Origin: Flavobacterium crocinum
GTDB taxonomy: Bacteria; Bacteroidota; Bacteroidia; Flavobacteriales; Flavobacteriaceae
NCBI RefSeq assembly: GCF_003122385.1
Contig: NZ_CP029255.1
Span: 3,658,001 to 3,722,000, forward strand
Direction: 5' to 3'
DNA: 64,000 bases
Shown: piece by piece, positions 35,644 through 45,185 of the stretch
How positions within the stretch are numbered: position 1 is the stretch's first letter
How the letters are laid out: each line of letters opens with the position of its first letter
Translations under genes and position numbers: made by a program
The notes under the pieces: model-generated
The model's input: only the letters and a program-made list of their open reading frames with translations
What the model was told of the DNA's origin: nothing
Database searches by the model: none

Positions 35644-35669
35644 ATGAACTGGTGTTTACACCAGTTCAT
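35644..35669 (+). terminator. Perfect hairpin between precursor and S41 gene, likely partial terminator
   Basis: ATGAACTGGTG (35644-35654) pairs with CACCAGTTCAT (35659-35669) around TTTA, followed by a weak T-rich ATTTGTATT. Such hairpins behind RiPP precursor genes commonly lower read-through and protect the precursor mRNA. Confidence 0.65.
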
Positions 35670-35678
35670 ATTTGTATT

Positions 35679-37721
35679 ATGAAGAAAATTTTTTATTTGA
35701 TATTTGCCATATCAAGTTTATTAAGGTCACAAGAGATAAATTCGGAATATAATCTAGATTTTGAAAAACTTACTTTAGAAGGAATGCCTCAAGATTGGTT
35801 TGAATGGGGTAGTTTGTCTTGCGCTGTTGATACTGTTAATAAAATTTCTGGTAGATACTCTATTTCTATTACATCAACAGATAAAACTAAGTTTGGTTCT
35901 GTAGCTTATTCGTTACCGACTTATTTAAAAGGTAAGGAAATAACATTGGAAGGATTTATCAAGACTAAAAATGTTATAGGACAAGTAGGTCTGCTTTTAA
36001 GAATTGATAAGAATAATGATGCAATAGAGTTTGATAACATGTCTCTTAGTCCAGTAACAGGAACTACAGATTGGAAAAAGTATAAAATTACCAAGCCTTT
36101 GCATAATGGTGCAGATGCAGTATATGTGGGAGGCATAATATCAGGAACGGGTAAAGTATGGTTTGATAATTTCAATGTTCTTATTGATGGAGAAAGTATA
36201 CTTGATTATTCAGAGAAAGTTTTATCACTCAATAACCCTGATAATGATACAAGGTTTAGCAATGGATCTAATTTTTATCTTGACAGCCCTTCAAAGAAAC
36301 AGATTGATAATCTTGAGAAGTTGGGGATTTTGTGGGGATTTTTAAAATATAAAAGTCCTTACGTTGCTCAGGGAAACTATAATTTTGATTATGAACTTCT
36401 TGAGAAGCTAGCCTTTATAGATAATGATAGTTTTGAATATGATTTAGAAAAATGGAAAGAAAGTTTAATGAACACTCCTCCATATTTGGGATCACATTAC
36501 TATTTAGACTTTATGAAATTTAGTTTGAATCCGATATTTGAAAATGAGGTAGTATTTCCTAATATGAAATTTAACGATGATGGTCTTAAACTTATAGCTT
36601 TATTTAGATATTGGGCATGTATAGAATATCTTTTTCCTTATAAAGATATGACAGATTCTGGCTGGAAAGGGATTTTGAGTAAATATATACCAAAATTTTT
36701 AGCTGCTGATGATGAGCTGTCTTATAAGTTGTTACTCATTGAATTATTTAAAGAAACAGGAGACTCACATGCCGCTCTATATGATCTAGGGAAATGTATA
36801 GATGAATATTTTGGTTTATACGAAGCACCTATTGAAATTAAATTTATTGAAAATCAGGTTGTTGTTTCTAATTTTAGAGGTGTTGACGGAGTTAAGTTAG
36901 GGGATGAGGTTATTGCATTTGATAATGAAGATATTATTAATAGAATTGCCCGTATTAAAAAATACACTATTGCTTCGAATGGTGCATCCGAAAACAGAGA
37001 TGTATTGAGAAAACTTTTATGCACCAACAAGGATAATGTTATAATACGTTTTAAAAGGAAAAATGAGATTTATGAGGTAAAGGTTAAAACGGGAAGTATA
37101 AAATATTTTGTTGATAATAAACCTTCGCACATGGAGCTTGCTGAAGATGTGGGATACATATATCCAGCAAGTCTTAAAAGGAATGAAATTACAGAAATTA
37201 TTAAAAAATACAAGAATAAAAAAGGATTGATTTTTGATTTTAGATGTTATCCAAGTGATAATATAGTATATACTGCATCAGAACTTTTACTTCCGGCTAG
37301 AAAAGAATTTGCACAGTTTACAGCTACGGATCTTCAGAATCTAGGGCAGTTTAGGTTCAAAAATACTGCTTCAACTGGGCATGAAAACCCTGATTATTAT
37401 AAAGGTAAGGTTGTAGTGTTGATAGATGAGCAGACGCAAAGTAATGCGGAGTTTACAGTTATGGCCTTTCAGGTAATTCCTAATGTAAAAATTATAGGTA
37501 GCCAGACAGCAGGTGCAGATGGAGATGTCTCAAAAATTATTCTACCTGGAAATATTTATACCATGATGTCAGGAATAGGTGTATACTATCCAAATTACGG
37601 TCCAACACAGCGAATAGGTATCATACCTGATATTAAAGTTTTTCCAACAAAAAAGGGGATTATGCAAAATAAAGATGAGATTTTAGAACGTGCTCTTTTG
37701 TATATAAAATATAATAATTAG
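35679..37721 (+). CDS. Periplasmic S41-family C-terminal-processing-type serine protease of the lanthipeptide locus
   Basis: Started at ATG 35679 (the longer frame from 35652 would add residues that overlap the hairpin), this 680-residue protein has a signal peptide (MKKIFYLIFAISSLL), an N-terminal beta-sandwich domain (about 25-170, jelly-roll like) and a C-terminal S41 region. That region has a PDZ-like part (about 365-470), GDSHAALYDLG at about 355, and the nucleophile serine S588 in DEQTQSNAE followed by the expected PxxxKxxGxxTxG-like PNVKIIGSQTAG. S41 enzymes cut proteins in the periplasm. Placed between the precursor and LanC, it is the best candidate for a maturation protease. Confidence 0.9.
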   Translation: MKKIFYLIFAISSLLRSQEINSEYNLDFEKLTLEGMPQDWFEWGSLSCAVDTVNKISGRYSISITSTDKTKFGSVAYSLPTYLKGKEITLEGFIKTKNVIGQVGLLLRIDKNNDAIEFDNMSLSPVTGTTDWKKYKITKPLHNGADAVYVGGIISGTGKVWFDNFNVLIDGESILDYSEKVLSLNNPDNDTRFSNGSNFYLDSPSKKQIDNLEKLGILWGFLKYKSPYVAQGNYNFDYELLEKLAFIDNDSFEYDLEKWKESLMNTPPYLGSHYYLDFMKFSLNPIFENEVVFPNMKFNDDGLKLIALFRYWACIEYLFPYKDMTDSGWKGILSKYIPKFLAADDELSYKLLLIELFKETGDSHAALYDLGKCIDEYFGLYEAPIEIKFIENQVVVSNFRGVDGVKLGDEVIAFDNEDIINRIARIKKYTIASNGASENRDVLRKLLCTNKDNVIIRFKRKNEIYEVKVKTGSIKYFVDNKPSHMELAEDVGYIYPASLKRNEITEIIKKYKNKKGLIFDFRCYPSDNIVYTASELLLPARKEFAQFTATDLQNLGQFRFKNTASTGHENPDYYKGKVVVLIDEQTQSNAEFTVMAFQVIPNVKIIGSQTAGADGDVSKIILPGNIYTMMSGIGVYYPNYGPTQRIGIIPDIKVFPTKKGIMQNKDEILERALLYIKYNN

Positions 37722-37724
37722 AAG

Positions 37725-38930
37725 GTGGATATTAATAATGAATTACATAAAATTCTTCAATCGGTAAATAATCATATTAATAAAGAATACATTGAGGTAG
37801 AGCATCTTGGTATTTTATCGGGGCTTTCAGGAGCAGCATTATTTCAGTTTTATTACTCAGCATATACAAACGATAATTCTGATAATACTACAGGAATAGA
37901 TATAATAGGATACTGTATACAGAAAATTAACAATGGTTATGGATATCCTACTTACTGCGGAGGAATAGCTGGTTTTACGTGGATGCTGCAACATCTTAGC
38001 GAGCAGAATTTAATTGACCTGAAAGGAATTAATCTTAAAGATTTCGAACCTTATCTTTACAATTGTATGCTTGAAGATATTAAGATTGCTAACTATGACT
38101 ATCTTCACGGTGCAACTGGATATGCACTTTATTTTCTCGAACGTTTTAAAGTTTCAGATTCAGTAAACGACCATTTTTATAAATCTTACATTATCGATTT
38201 TATTCATTTTCTTGAAGAAAATTCTGTTGTGCATAACGGGGGGATTATATGGCTCACTAAAGATCATGATAATAAAGGAGGGCAAAATTATAACTTAGGG
38301 CTGGCTCATGGAGTAGCAAGTATTATAGGGATTTTGTTAAGACTTTCAGGATTTGAAGATTTTAAAGAAAAGTCTGAAAAACTGTTAAAAAAAGCTGTAA
38401 CAGCGTTAATAAAACAAATGAATGATATAGCATTATCAGATTCCTATTTTGCTAGTTTAGTACCATTTGGAAGTGCTGACTATTCTAAGAATAGCAGATT
38501 GGCATGGTGTTATGGCGATCTTGGAATAGGTTTACAATTACTTTACTACTCTAAAATTATAAATGATAAAAATCTCAATCTACAGGCAAAATCTGTATTG
38601 AAGCATTGTGCTTCAAGAAGAAGTTATGATAAAACCCTGATTTTAGATGCAACAGTTTGTCATGGAGCGTTTGGAGTTGCATTGATGTTTAACAATGCTT
38701 TTAGGAATACTCTTGATTTAACTTTTTTAGAAGCTCGTGATTATTGGCTACGTTTTGGTATTCAATTGTGGGAGAATAAAGACAAGATTACAGAAGTGCA
38801 TTCAGTTGCTTTTGGAGATGATAAAATTTCAGTTTTAAATGGCATGGCAGGAATTGGACTTGCTATAATTAGTTGTATATCAGATTTAAATCAATGGGAA
38901 AGCTCCTTAATGCTTCATCAGTATGAATAA
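37725..38930 (+). CDS. lanC: LanC-like lanthionine synthetase (cyclase)
   Basis: This 401-residue protein starts with GTG at 37725, 3 bases after the S41 stop; no in-frame ATG is available nearby. It has the alpha-toroid LanC fold with glycine-rich repeats (LSGLSGAALF, YCGGIAGF, LHGATGYAL, LGLAHGVASI, CYGDLGIGL, CHGAFGVAL, LNGMAGIGL). The zinc ligands are C262 (AWCYGD), C312 and H313 (VCHGAF). LanC adds cysteine thiols to dehydro-residues made by LanB to form lanthionine rings. It overlaps LanB by 8 bases, supporting translational coupling. Confidence 0.93.
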   Translation: MDINNELHKILQSVNNHINKEYIEVEHLGILSGLSGAALFQFYYSAYTNDNSDNTTGIDIIGYCIQKINNGYGYPTYCGGIAGFTWMLQHLSEQNLIDLKGINLKDFEPYLYNCMLEDIKIANYDYLHGATGYALYFLERFKVSDSVNDHFYKSYIIDFIHFLEENSVVHNGGIIWLTKDHDNKGGQNYNLGLAHGVASIIGILLRLSGFEDFKEKSEKLLKKAVTALIKQMNDIALSDSYFASLVPFGSADYSKNSRLAWCYGDLGIGLQLLYYSKIINDKNLNLQAKSVLKHCASRRSYDKTLILDATVCHGAFGVALMFNNAFRNTLDLTFLEARDYWLRFGIQLWENKDKITEVHSVAFGDDKISVLNGMAGIGLAIISCISDLNQWESSLMLHQYE

Positions 38931-41139
38931 TAAATTTCCTTATAAAAATTTTCCAAGTTATATACTTAGAGCTCCTTTACTGTCTTTTACAGAGTTTGAA
39001 AAACTTACAAGAGATTTTGAGATAAATAATGATGAACTGAAAAAACTTTGTAATTCTTCAGTTGTTAAAGAAGCTATTTTTTTAGCAAGTGTTCCCTTAT
39101 ATAAAGAGATGGAAAAATGGCTTGGTGGCTTGGATATGCCACAGAAAAAAGTGGAGAAGCTTAAAGAATCACTTCTTAAATATATATCGAGAATGTGCAG
39201 TAGATGCACTCCTTTCGGACTTTTTGCTGGTGTGGCAGTAGGAAAATTTGAAGACATTTCTGAAATTGAATTTAATGAGCCGCAATTTAATGGTCGCACA
39301 ACTCGTTTAGATATGAATTATCTTGTTTGGCTTTCACAAAAAATAGCTGTAATTCATGATATTAAAAGAGAATTAAAGTACTTTCCTAATAATAGTATTT
39401 ATAGGGTTGGTAATAAAATCCGTTATATTGAGTATAATTATCTAAATAATAAACGTCTTCATCAAATTTCGGAAGTAGATTGTACCAACTATCTGGATGA
39501 AATCATAAATAGAGCTACTGAGGGTGTCTTACTTAATGATTTAGTGCTAATACTTTGTAAATATGGTGCAGAGAAAAATCAAGCTACAGAGTTTATAGAA
39601 GAACTTATCAAAAATCAGCTGCTTTTTAGCGAACTAGAGCCTAGTATTTCAGGTCCAGATATGCTAAAACAGATTTTATCAGTTTTAGAAAAAATGGATA
39701 AAGCTGAATTTACCACTGAGAAATTAAGACAAATAAGATTATCATTAAACAGACTCGATCGTAAGTTTTTTAATGATATCAAAAGTTATCAGGATTTAAA
39801 GAAACTTATTGAAGATTTTATTGGTAATCCTATAGGAGATGAGAATCTTTTACAAACAGATTTTCTGCTTAAACCAGTTCGGAATACTCTTGATACGAAA
39901 GTAATCAAAAGTATATTTAAGGCTTTTACAATCTTAAATAAGCTTACACCTGTTCATGAAAACAGTACTTTGTCACAATTCAAACATGCTTTCATTAGAA
40001 GATATGGTGATCGTGAGGTTAACCTTACTCATGCTCTGGATAATGAAATAGGAATTGGATACGTTCAAAATGGTTTTAATGCTGATATAAATCCTCTACT
40101 TGATAACCTTAGTTTTTTCAAAAAACAAAATAAAGGCAATGTAAATTGGACAAATATTCAACTTTATTTTGTAACCCTGATTCAAAAAGTTAATAATGAG
40201 CAAAATATTATTAAATTAACTAAAAATGATTTTAACGATCTCGAAGTGGACTGGAATGATTTTGCTGACACTGTTTCTTTTTGTGTTGAAGTAATTTATG
40301 AAGACGGAATCTCAAAAATTAAGTTAGGACATGGAGCTTCTCTTGGTGCAGCTGATATGCTTGGACGCTTTTCTCACTTGGGTGATGAACTAGAGAGTTA
40401 TGTTAAAGAAGTGATTAAGGTTGAATCGAATTTAAAAAAGGAATATACTATTGCCGAGGTAGTTCATCTGCCTGAATCACGAGTTGGCAACGTTTTGATG
40501 CGTCCTGACTTTAGAGAGTTTGAGATTCCTTATCTCGCTAGATCTATTAAAGAGACGGAAAAGCAAATTAAAATAGAAGATTTGATGGTTTCGGTTAAAG
40601 ATGATAGTTTGGTACTAAGATGTAGGCGAACCAATAGATTTATTTTTCCAAGACTAACTACTGCTCATAATTATGCAGCTAATTCGTTACCTATTTATCA
40701 TTTTTTGTCAGATTTTAAAAATCAGGATACACGTTACGGCGTAAATTTAGATTTAAATCCTCTTCACACTATTTTTGATTTTATACCCAGAATAGAATAT
40801 GAGGAGATAATATTGCATGAAGCATCGTGGCTTATTAAAAAAGAACATATAGAAGAAACATTTGATATGGAGAATAATGATGAGGCTGTGTTTAATTATG
40901 TAAAGAAACTGAGAACGAAGTTTAATCTTCCAAAATTTGTTCTGCTAAATGAGGGAAATAGTAAAATTCTAGTAAATCTCGAGAATATAAATTCCATTAA
41001 AATACTTTTAAATATAGTTAAAAGCAAAGAAAGTTTTCAGATTAGTGAATTTTTGTATAAAAAAGACAGTATAGTACGCAGAAATAAAGAGAAATTTACA
41101 AATGAAATAATAATTGGACTTTACAAGGACCAAAGTTAA
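38923..41139 (+). CDS. lanB: LanB lantibiotic dehydratase, N-terminal (glutamylation) subunit
   Basis: This 738-residue protein is the N-terminal part of the class I dehydratase, where Ser/Thr of the precursor are glutamylated from glutamyl-tRNA. Family blocks are RAPLLSF near residue 17, YISRMCSRCTPFGLFAGVAVG (about residues 87-107) and DMNYLVWL. It is about 270 residues shorter than a full LanB because the elimination domain is encoded separately at 41151. It starts inside the LanC gene (8-base overlap). In known split systems both proteins act together on the leader-bound precursor. Confidence 0.92.
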   Translation: MNNKFPYKNFPSYILRAPLLSFTEFEKLTRDFEINNDELKKLCNSSVVKEAIFLASVPLYKEMEKWLGGLDMPQKKVEKLKESLLKYISRMCSRCTPFGLFAGVAVGKFEDISEIEFNEPQFNGRTTRLDMNYLVWLSQKIAVIHDIKRELKYFPNNSIYRVGNKIRYIEYNYLNNKRLHQISEVDCTNYLDEIINRATEGVLLNDLVLILCKYGAEKNQATEFIEELIKNQLLFSELEPSISGPDMLKQILSVLEKMDKAEFTTEKLRQIRLSLNRLDRKFFNDIKSYQDLKKLIEDFIGNPIGDENLLQTDFLLKPVRNTLDTKVIKSIFKAFTILNKLTPVHENSTLSQFKHAFIRRYGDREVNLTHALDNEIGIGYVQNGFNADINPLLDNLSFFKKQNKGNVNWTNIQLYFVTLIQKVNNEQNIIKLTKNDFNDLEVDWNDFADTVSFCVEVIYEDGISKIKLGHGASLGAADMLGRFSHLGDELESYVKEVIKVESNLKKEYTIAEVVHLPESRVGNVLMRPDFREFEIPYLARSIKETEKQIKIEDLMVSVKDDSLVLRCRRTNRFIFPRLTTAHNYAANSLPIYHFLSDFKNQDTRYGVNLDLNPLHTIFDFIPRIEYEEIILHEASWLIKKEHIEETFDMENNDEAVFNYVKKLRTKFNLPKFVLLNEGNSKILVNLENINSIKILLNIVKSKESFQISEFLYKKDSIVRRNKEKFTNEIIIGLYKDQS

Positions 41140-41150
41140 AAGCAACGGTT

Positions 41151-42050
41151 ATGCAGAGAGATTTTATAACTGGTGATAGTTGGGTATACTTTAAAATCTA
41201 TACTGGTTACCAAACATCTGAGAAGATACTAATAGATATTATTAGACCAGCAGCTGATTTTTTGATTACTGAAAAAATTATTGATAAATGGTTTTTTGTA
41301 AGGTATAGTGATCCTGATTATCATTTGAGAGTTCGTTTTGAATGTACTAAAAAGGAAGATTATTTTAAGGTGATTTCTTTTCTTCATAATCCTCTGAAAG
41401 AAGAAATAGATAAAGGAACTATTTGGAATATACAGTTAGATACTTATAAACGGGAATTAGAGCGGTACGCTGAGGAAACGATACTATTGAGCGAAGAATT
41501 ATTTTTTCATGAAAGTCTACTGATAACTGATTTTATAAAAAACATAAATCAGACGAAGGATGAAGAATTACGGTGGCTTCTTGCTTTAGTTTTAATTGAT
41601 AATCATTTGGAGGTATTTTCACTTACTATGGAGGAAAAATTTAGATTTATGAAAAAATTAAAAGATAATTTTCATAATGAGTTTACTACTTCAAAGATGC
41701 TCAAAAAACAAATCAGTGAAAGATATAGAAAAGAAAAAAATAAAATAAAGCATTTTTTTGATCAAGTCAATGATTCAGAATCAGATAATTCTATTAATAA
41801 AACATTAATAAAATACAATGATAGTATAAAACTGACAATAAACAATATTTCAGATATAATATCAGTAAAATCAAGTCTGGAAAATGAATTGCTGTATATG
41901 ACTTATATTCATATGTCAATGAATAGATTGTTTAAATCATATAACCGTAGGCATGAGCTTGTCTGTTACGATTTTCTTTATAATTTTTATTCATTTTGTG
42001 TTCATTCGGGAAAGAATGTGAAGAGCGAAAAGATATACTCAAAACCTTAA
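41151..42050 (+). CDS. LanB C-terminal (elimination) subunit, thiopeptide-type bacteriocin biosynthesis protein
   Basis: This 299-residue protein belongs to the SpaB_C / thiopeptide-type bacteriocin biosynthesis family, the elimination domain of LanB that removes glutamate to leave dehydroalanine or dehydrobutyrine. Typical features are WVYFKIYTGYQTSEKIL near the start, FFVRYSDPDYHLRVRF (about residues 47-62; the RYSDPxxHLRxR block is diagnostic) and a LLIDNHLEVF-type middle. It follows the N-terminal LanB after 11 bases and ends the operon before the terminator at 42121. No transporter, immunity gene or peptidase-ABC protein follows. Confidence 0.93.
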   Translation: MQRDFITGDSWVYFKIYTGYQTSEKILIDIIRPAADFLITEKIIDKWFFVRYSDPDYHLRVRFECTKKEDYFKVISFLHNPLKEEIDKGTIWNIQLDTYKRELERYAEETILLSEELFFHESLLITDFIKNINQTKDEELRWLLALVLIDNHLEVFSLTMEEKFRFMKKLKDNFHNEFTTSKMLKKQISERYRKEKNKIKHFFDQVNDSESDNSINKTLIKYNDSIKLTINNISDIISVKSSLENELLYMTYIHMSMNRLFKSYNRRHELVCYDFLYNFYSFCVHSGKNVKSEKIYSKP

Positions 42051-42120
42051 AAGAATAGAGTAAAAATACAAAATATAAACTATTTTGAAGACTGCTATAT
42101 CCAATAAAGCAAAAGTAAAA

Positions 42121-42150
42121 AAAACGCTAAAACCTAAGTTTTAGCGTTTT
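42121..42150. terminator. Bidirectional terminator of the lanthipeptide operon and PL14-like gene
   Basis: A perfect 13-bp stem AAAACGCTAAAAC / GTTTTAGCGTTTT (42121-42133, 42138-42150) with a CTAA loop is flanked by A- and T-rich sides. It lies between the convergent genes and can stop transcription both ways. Confidence 0.85.
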
Positions 42151-42169
42151 CGATTAAGTTATATCAATT

Positions 42170-42964
42170 TTACAAAGCATCCCATGAAGCACTTGGATAA
42201 TAAATTGAACTTGTAACAGGAGCTTTCCAGTATTCCTGACTTCCACCACGGAAAGTATGCAAACTCACAGCATTTACATTTCGTTTAGCATCATTAGTTA
42301 CCCAGCGAATTTTCTCGTTCAGTATTTCTGTACCATTTACGTAATACTTCACATAGCCATCAGTATTTGAACCAGTATTTAGCTTAACAGATATCTGACA
42401 GTTGTAAGTTACGTTTTCCTGTATGTAATATTTTTTTCCAAAATCGTTACCATATTGTCCCGGCTGATCTCTGTAATATACATATGGCTGAAGATAAGCG
42501 CCGCTTCCTTTTGCACTGTTTGATCCATTTGGACAATACCACATAAATCTGGCACTGCCACCATTACCGTCCCAACCCGGATCACCGCCTGTATTCTGGT
42601 CGCCAATTAAGATACCATATCCACATTTGCCGCCTCGGCTCCAGTAAAATCCAGAATTAAATCTCATCTGAAACCAAACGGTATAAAGATTACCCGACCA
42701 AACACCATACGATGTACACAAACCGCCCGGACAAGATAGTGTATTGGTTTGTAATGTAATGGTTCTGGCTCCGGTACTTCCTTTTGCTGTAATACTGCCC
42801 GCAACAGCATCTTTGTTAACATTTTGTGCAGCGTCTTTATCGACATTTTGTTGTTGCTCTTTGTTAACGCTTTGTGGTTCGTTTAACTCATGTTCCTTTT
42901 CACAAGCATTCAACATTAAAGCTGACATAAATAGTAGGCTTGTTAATTTGAAGATTCTTTTCAT
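42170..42964 (-). CDS. PL14-like polysaccharide lyase lipoprotein
   Basis: This 264-residue protein has a lipoprotein signal (lipobox LNACEK, C21), a low-complexity linker of repeated NVNKDA/NVDKDA units (about residues 32-55) and a beta-jelly-roll domain. WSRGGKCGYG, SARFMWYCPNG, and the late LHTFRGGSQEYW are reminiscent of polysaccharide lyase family 14, which cleaves alginate or glucuronan by beta-elimination. Four cysteines in the domain may be paired. It is convergent with the lanthipeptide operon and shares a terminator with it; there is no reason to think it belongs to that pathway. Confidence 0.7.
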   Translation of the reverse strand: MKRIFKLTSLLFMSALMLNACEKEHELNEPQSVNKEQQQNVDKDAAQNVNKDAVAGSITAKGSTGARTITLQTNTLSCPGGLCTSYGVWSGNLYTVWFQMRFNSGFYWSRGGKCGYGILIGDQNTGGDPGWDGNGGSARFMWYCPNGSNSAKGSGAYLQPYVYYRDQPGQYGNDFGKKYYIQENVTYNCQISVKLNTGSNTDGYVKYYVNGTEILNEKIRWVTNDAKRNVNAVSLHTFRGGSQEYWKAPVTSSIYYPSASWDAL

Positions 42965-43237
42965 TTTTTGAAATTTTAAGGTTAATAAATTGATAGTTAG
43001 TAAATAACAATTAGTGGTTACGTTATTTACATCGTAAAATTGATTATTAATTATTTAGAACAGGAGAAATAAAGTCCGTTTTTACGTACATAAAAATCCA
43101 GCCTATATATTTTGAGTATATTTTTTTGAGGGATAGTATTAGGAATCAAAAAACGATTATTAACATAAGTTTAAAAGATACATCCTTTATAAATCCACCA
43201 TTTTGGCGTAAATTGTATGTTATTAAAATATATAATT

Positions 43238-44263
43238 ATGAAAGCAGTACGTTATTTTGGACATAAAGATGTAAGAGTAGTGAATGATTTAGAAAAACCG
43301 GTTCCCAAAGGTGATGAGGTTTTACTAAAAATAGGTGGAGCAGGTGTCTGCCACTCTGATTTACACATTATTGATGAAGGAACTATTGGAAATCTTGTGT
43401 TTACTCTCGGACATGAAAATGCCGGATGGATTGAAGCTGTGGGAGACACAGTAAAAGATTATAAAAAAGGGGATGCGGTCTTAGTTTACGGACCTTGGGG
43501 ATGCGGACATTGCAAACCGTGTCAGCAATCAAAAGAAAATTATTGTGACCACCAAAGTGAATTGGGCTATGGCGGCGGACTTGGACTTAATGGCGGTATG
43601 GCAGAGTATATGTTGGTTCCGTCTTCAAGATTATTAGTTCCAATTTTTGATCTGGATCCTGTTATTGCCGCTCCATTAACTGATGCAGCGCTCACACCAT
43701 ATTCTGCTATAAAAAGATCTCTCCCTAAACTTATGCCCGATGAATATGTTGTGGTAATTGGAGTAGGCGGACTTGGACACGTTGCCATACAGATTTTAAG
43801 AGAAACATCCGGTGCTGCAATAATTGCCTGTGATGTAACAGATGAGAAATTGGCTTTCGCCAAAGAATTAGGTGCAGCTCATACTGTGAATTCTAAAGAT
43901 CCGGATGCTGCTGAACAAATTTTAAAAATTACAGGACTTAAAAAAGCTAAAGTTATTTTGGATTTCGTAGGTGCAACTCCAACAATTGAATTGGGTACAA
44001 AAGTAGTTGGAATGGACGGAGATCTCACCATAGTAGGTCTTGGCGGAGGATATTACCAATACAGTATGAACGGACTTCCTTTTGGAGTAACCATGACCAA
44101 TCCGTATTGGGGATCCCGTACTGAATTAATGGAAGTTGTTGGTCTGGCAAGACAGAAAAAAATACATATCGAAATTGAGAAATTTGACCTGGAACAAGCA
44201 AATGAAGTTTATGACAGAATGCGCCACGGACAAATTAAAGGCCGAGCTGTATTAGTTCCTTAA
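43238..44263 (+). CDS. Zinc-dependent medium-chain alcohol dehydrogenase
   Basis: Started at ATG 43238 (MKAVRYFGHKDVRVV), this 341-residue protein is a zinc MDR enzyme. Catalytic zinc ligands are C38 (GVCHSD), H59 and E60 (GHEN); the structural zinc is held by C89, C92, C95 and C103 (CGHCKPC...C). The nucleotide fold is at VVIGVGGLGHVAIQIL (about residues 168-183). It oxidises alcohols or reduces aldehydes with NAD(P). An upstream in-frame ATG at 43217 would add seven residues and is less likely. It stands alone and is convergent with the AraC gene. Confidence 0.92.
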   Translation: MKAVRYFGHKDVRVVNDLEKPVPKGDEVLLKIGGAGVCHSDLHIIDEGTIGNLVFTLGHENAGWIEAVGDTVKDYKKGDAVLVYGPWGCGHCKPCQQSKENYCDHQSELGYGGGLGLNGGMAEYMLVPSSRLLVPIFDLDPVIAAPLTDAALTPYSAIKRSLPKLMPDEYVVVIGVGGLGHVAIQILRETSGAAIIACDVTDEKLAFAKELGAAHTVNSKDPDAAEQILKITGLKKAKVILDFVGATPTIELGTKVVGMDGDLTIVGLGGGYYQYSMNGLPFGVTMTNPYWGSRTELMEVVGLARQKKIHIEIEKFDLEQANEVYDRMRHGQIKGRAVLVP

Positions 44264-44337
44264 ATTAAATAAAACTGCTATAAATAGAAGAAGGTGCCAT
44301 TATAAGCGGCACCTTTTTTAATTGACTGATTCTTTTC

Positions 44338-45156
44338 TCAAGAATTAGTTTTTATCTTTTGTAATGTTGTCGGAGAAAATCCAAATTGTTTTTTAAATGC
44401 AAAAGAAAAGTGTGATAAATTCTCAAATCCTGTTTCATAATATACTTCAACAGGTTTTTTATTTTTTTCGGTAAGCTGATAATAAGCTAATTCCAATCTT
44501 TTTTTAGTTAACCAACGTTGAGGTGTAATACTAAAAGCTTTATGAAAATCCCTTTTAAAAGTAGTCAGGCTTCGGCCAGTTAAATATCCGAATTTTTCTA
44601 AAGACATATTGAACATAAAATTCTTTTCCATAAAACTGATTAGATCAATTTTATAAGGTTCATCGAAGTTGGCTAAAATAGAGCCAATATCTTTATCAAT
44701 TGCTGAAAGGATTGTAATGGCTTCTGTAATTTTCAATGATGCAATATTTTCAGGAAAGTTCTCCTGCATTTCAAAATAAGGAATAAGTGAAGCCAGACAG
44801 CTTTCCAGCAATGGATGTTTATGAAAACTGAAAATTTTTGAAACCGTATTTTTTTGTTTAATACTTTCCTGATTGTAAAATGCTCTAAGTCTTTCGGCTG
44901 ACAAATGCATAGCCACCGCTTTATGTGGCAACCCGTCTTTTGGAATATTGATAATGGTTGCCAGTTGATTTCTCGGAATCAAAAAAGTACTTCCGGGACC
45001 AAATACAAAGCTTTCGTCTGCCTGAATAATTTTGGTTTCACCGGAAATTAACCACACAAGTAAATGATCAGTAAATGCTGCTTCTGTCTTAAAAAGCTTT
45101 CCGGTATAATTTGAAAGTTTAATTTCGGGATTTATGTAATTTACCTGATAGTCCAT
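44338..45156 (-). CDS. AraC-family transcriptional regulator
   Basis: This 272-residue protein has an N-terminal cupin-like sensor part (about 1-150) and a C-terminal AraC HTH domain (about 165-270) with two helix-turn-helix motifs: LEKFGYLTGRSLTTFKRDFHKAF and VYYETGFENLSHFSFAFKKQFGFSP, the latter the family signature. It lies 29 bases downstream of an SDR gene on the same strand and is probably cotranscribed with it. A 23-bp-period direct repeat overlapping the -33 region of the SDR promoter is a natural binding site for it. Confidence 0.92.
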   Translation of the reverse strand: MDYQVNYINPEIKLSNYTGKLFKTEAAFTDHLLVWLISGETKIIQADESFVFGPGSTFLIPRNQLATIINIPKDGLPHKAVAMHLSAERLRAFYNQESIKQKNTVSKIFSFHKHPLLESCLASLIPYFEMQENFPENIASLKITEAITILSAIDKDIGSILANFDEPYKIDLISFMEKNFMFNMSLEKFGYLTGRSLTTFKRDFHKAFSITPQRWLTKKRLELAYYQLTEKNKKPVEVYYETGFENLSHFSFAFKKQFGFSPTTLQKIKTNS

Positions 45157-45185
45157 AATGCTTGTGTGGTATAAAGATACAAATA

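Noticed and set aside
42170..42964. PL14-like lipoprotein as part of the lanthipeptide locus
   Set aside because: Opposite strand, separated by a bidirectional terminator, and its domain fits polysaccharide degradation.
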